This document shows positions 23,001 to 23,644 of a stretch of 23,644 nt of DNA, one piece after another. The first letter of the stretch is position 1. Every line of letters begins with the position of its first letter. The stretch is from a virus, in IMG/VR virus record IMGVR_UViG_3300032315_001707, positions 1-23,644 of that record. One strand, written 5' to 3'. The notes under the pieces are model-generated. The model was not told the origin of the DNA. It was given only the letters and a program-made list of their open reading frames with translations, and did not search any database. A program made the translations under genes and the position numbers.

Positions 23001-23644
23001 ACCTGTTCTATTATAAAATCAGCAAGACTATTGTTATCAGTAAACTCAGTGCTTGGATGTCCGAATGGTGTAAATAAAGTAGCTCTACAGTTACATAAAC
23101 TGAATTCTTTATAAGAGCTTGCTGTTCTTGCAAACGTACAATCAGGTTGATGTCTGAGAGTCTTAAAGACATTATTAGCATCAGTAAGATCTTCGCCTTC
23201 CCAGATAAAATGTACATACTCTCCAGTTCTAAATATTGCATTTAAGCCAGATTGGGACGTACCAGTATATTTACCATATGTGTAAGTCTGTCCTGATAGC
23301 CACGTACACTCTGTAGCATCGGTTTCAGCATCTGTATATTTTGCTAGTTTATAGATTACATCTGATGCTGTTATACTATTTGAGCTTGTTGCAAAAGGTA
23401 TATTTAAATCCTGTATCCCTACAGGTTCACAAACAGTTGTAATATCTTTAGGTAAATAAGAAGGGAAGGACTCTGTATTACTAATTCTTTGATAGGGCCA
23501 AACAATTAAGTTATTTTCTGTACCGATAGGGATATCAGACTTAACCATTTTATATAACCAGGCCTCTTGAGTATCTCCGTATGCAGCTGAGTCTGTATAG
23601 CCTGGAGAGGTAAGACGAACTCTAATTTTATCAGCAAGATCGGA
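20009..23644 (-). CDS. Very large beta-rich fibre/structural protein, N-terminus off the right edge
   Basis: The reading frame stays open from the stop at 20009 to the end of the window. It has an in-frame Met at 23548, but 32 further residues of protein-like sequence lie upstream (for example LADKIRVRLTSPGYTDSAAY) with no stop. The true start is therefore probably outside, and at least 1,211 residues exist. Numbering from the Met at 23548: a Cys-containing N-terminal region (CEP at 40, CTW at 81, LCNC at 151-154); a PKD/Ig-like segment at about 385-445 (SWKLIDPEGTEYDF, LGNYTVLLTAI); a long unassigned beta-rich middle; and a C-terminal putative Ig (He_PIG-like) domain at about 1098-1179 (NDNGLFTGTPTTSGNFYIPF). 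No membrane or enzyme motif was seen. Ig-like stacks suggest a fibre or tail-surface component. The stop is coupled (TAA-T-ATG) to the PKD gene. Confidence 0.88.
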   Translation of the reverse strand, partial: SDLADKIRVRLTSPGYTDSAAYGDTQEAWLYKMVKSDIPIGTENNLIVWPYQRISNTESFPSYLPKDITTVCEPVGIQDLNIPFATSSNSITASDVIYKLAKYTDAETDATECTWLSGQTYTYGKYTGTSQSGLNAIFRTGEYVHFIWEGEDLTDANNVFKTLRHQPDCTFARTASSYKEFSLCNCRATLFTPFGHPSTEFTDNNSLADFIIEQVNDEFVDLTTWTDFNGTTYTSSSAFAFYKTNNSIGWGDGGWYSGASSVSNRFFLRQGHSYIYRRASDNTLEQPNTFPFFVARYPYNRKSLWVNATKDNEGNWSSSNTSSSMVLRPGDVILYKKAPTATYSAVSSVDTTTTEITATNRGSIWATYDYLTIDKDINGLPQTTTVSYPNVFYPYGAKAQPEYTETYAQYPDVNYGNVVTASWKLIDPEGTEYDFYNTFSFNFVPLTLGNYTVLLTAITAAQVSPTQVYTASGYYIFSGIPQISAVELNPTTTQITITSYTQEAPGFVINTPLFGWNYNTGRPNSNANGVKPYWALGNTTYKDVISWGASFRVVDDYNVITQPLFSDLVISTGNLVEYDRKYISSFTWTQPINYKIEVNENIWSTIQIVTTATSNLEPLLYNLTNQSISIPTTDISPITLTNVVDNQPVEVYYKSINPFVWSISATSVVATSEFGTADLALIVDPLRPWNNLTNRYFPAYAIFPALDKLYSATDKGGYFTPNNLGISTYLNKDFTSLLSVSSSVLSSYFEDGTKRAGGRGFTKQDQPTPYTIVEDNNTWLKEPVTSGPIAGNLKKQVTKKYQKFIPYQSVYETNPKTQLGLVLPTSRQTPWGGSEGLIWTDEANKPQNFSGVVNVSAWSDTQILKQTGKVLDNWVTDIFGNQYGLYKDVSNMSPYKRRFIPGEIWVRKNTQFVSPGKEALSAVFDTYTALNLYNQLTGVGVTKIDMFFDTLYVETTSAIILEDLDYNFDTGNISSITDNARFISLAVPVSANLIREIGNSLIINPPPSFAKPGDTWFLPEEKVVIISTCYQLSGLGLYPEIYKLDLVTRDFQKIFPNNEDNTLLRSILYTYTTFDSPVLSYDKTKNEFLLTIVANGTDIIEFIMINIPDTTLKSITVYAPTNENSKIPPSVINSLSLTATTSTTFNYTVSASNNPTSFYLTDSANSPWTIAVNDNGLFTGTPTTSGNFYIPFAITNSVGPTYYSLNITVSS

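Noticed and set aside
23449-23548. ATG at 23548 as the true start of the large gene
   Set aside because: The frame is open to the window edge with protein-like sequence and no initiation signal precedes this ATG; recorded as partial instead.
7234-23644. Diversity-generating retroelement target in the fibre genes
   Set aside because: No reverse transcriptase, template repeat or C-type-lectin-like variable end is visible in the window.

Overview
The window is part of a T4-like ("far-T4") myovirus genome of low GC content. It covers a head and neck gene block and a very large fibre/adhesin block. The major capsid protein (gp23), scaffold (gp22), prohead protease (gp21), head-completion nuclease (gp4) and neck proteins (gp13, gp14) are recognisable from protein motifs, and several promoters match the T4 late consensus TATAAATA. 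The gene content resembles marine T4-like phages. The host cannot be named. Almost no gene has a Shine-Dalgarno sequence, which suggests a host or programme using SD-independent or coupled initiation.

Layout. All genes but one are on the minus strand, so transcription runs right to left. From 23644 down to 7234 lie seven fibre or adhesin-like genes: an open-ended protein of more than 1,200 residues, a PKD-domain protein, an unrecognised 314-residue protein, a 909-residue protein with a split LamG-type domain, a 2001-residue protein with two beta-propellers, an RCC1-propeller protein and a 73-residue protein sharing the RCC1 protein's N-terminal motif. Next is a single-gene unit for an acidic protein (late promoter at 7203, hairpin terminator at 6367). 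The neck/completion operon follows: a degenerate nucleotidyltransferase-like protein, gp14, gp13, a small basic protein and gp4. A plus-strand membrane/coiled-coil gene (2586-3452) ends tail-to-tail with gp4. The prohead block gp21, a 49-residue ORF, gp22 and gp23 (running off the left edge) completes the window.

How the genes fit together. gp22, the 49-residue protein and probably the acidic protein form or fill the prohead core. gp21 matures the prohead by cutting at (L/I)-x-E sites, and the small basic protein carries a peptide resembling T4 capsid-targeting sequences. gp4, gp13 and gp14 close the filled head for tail joining. The 16-kb block on the right probably builds the host-recognition apparatus.

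Most notable signals. (1) Both giant fibre proteins appear to have beta-propellers inserted inside a sugar-binding-type beta-sandwich, and related small beta-modules inserted as well. (2) TATAAATA-like promoters lie 6-13 nt from start codons, implying leaderless or nearly leaderless late mRNAs. (3) gp22 has four exact-length 15-residue repeats. (4) gp22 and the acidic gene share a promoter/leader. (5) A nucleotidyltransferase-like protein that has lost its catalytic residues sits in the neck operon. No gene-free stretch exceeds 300 bases.
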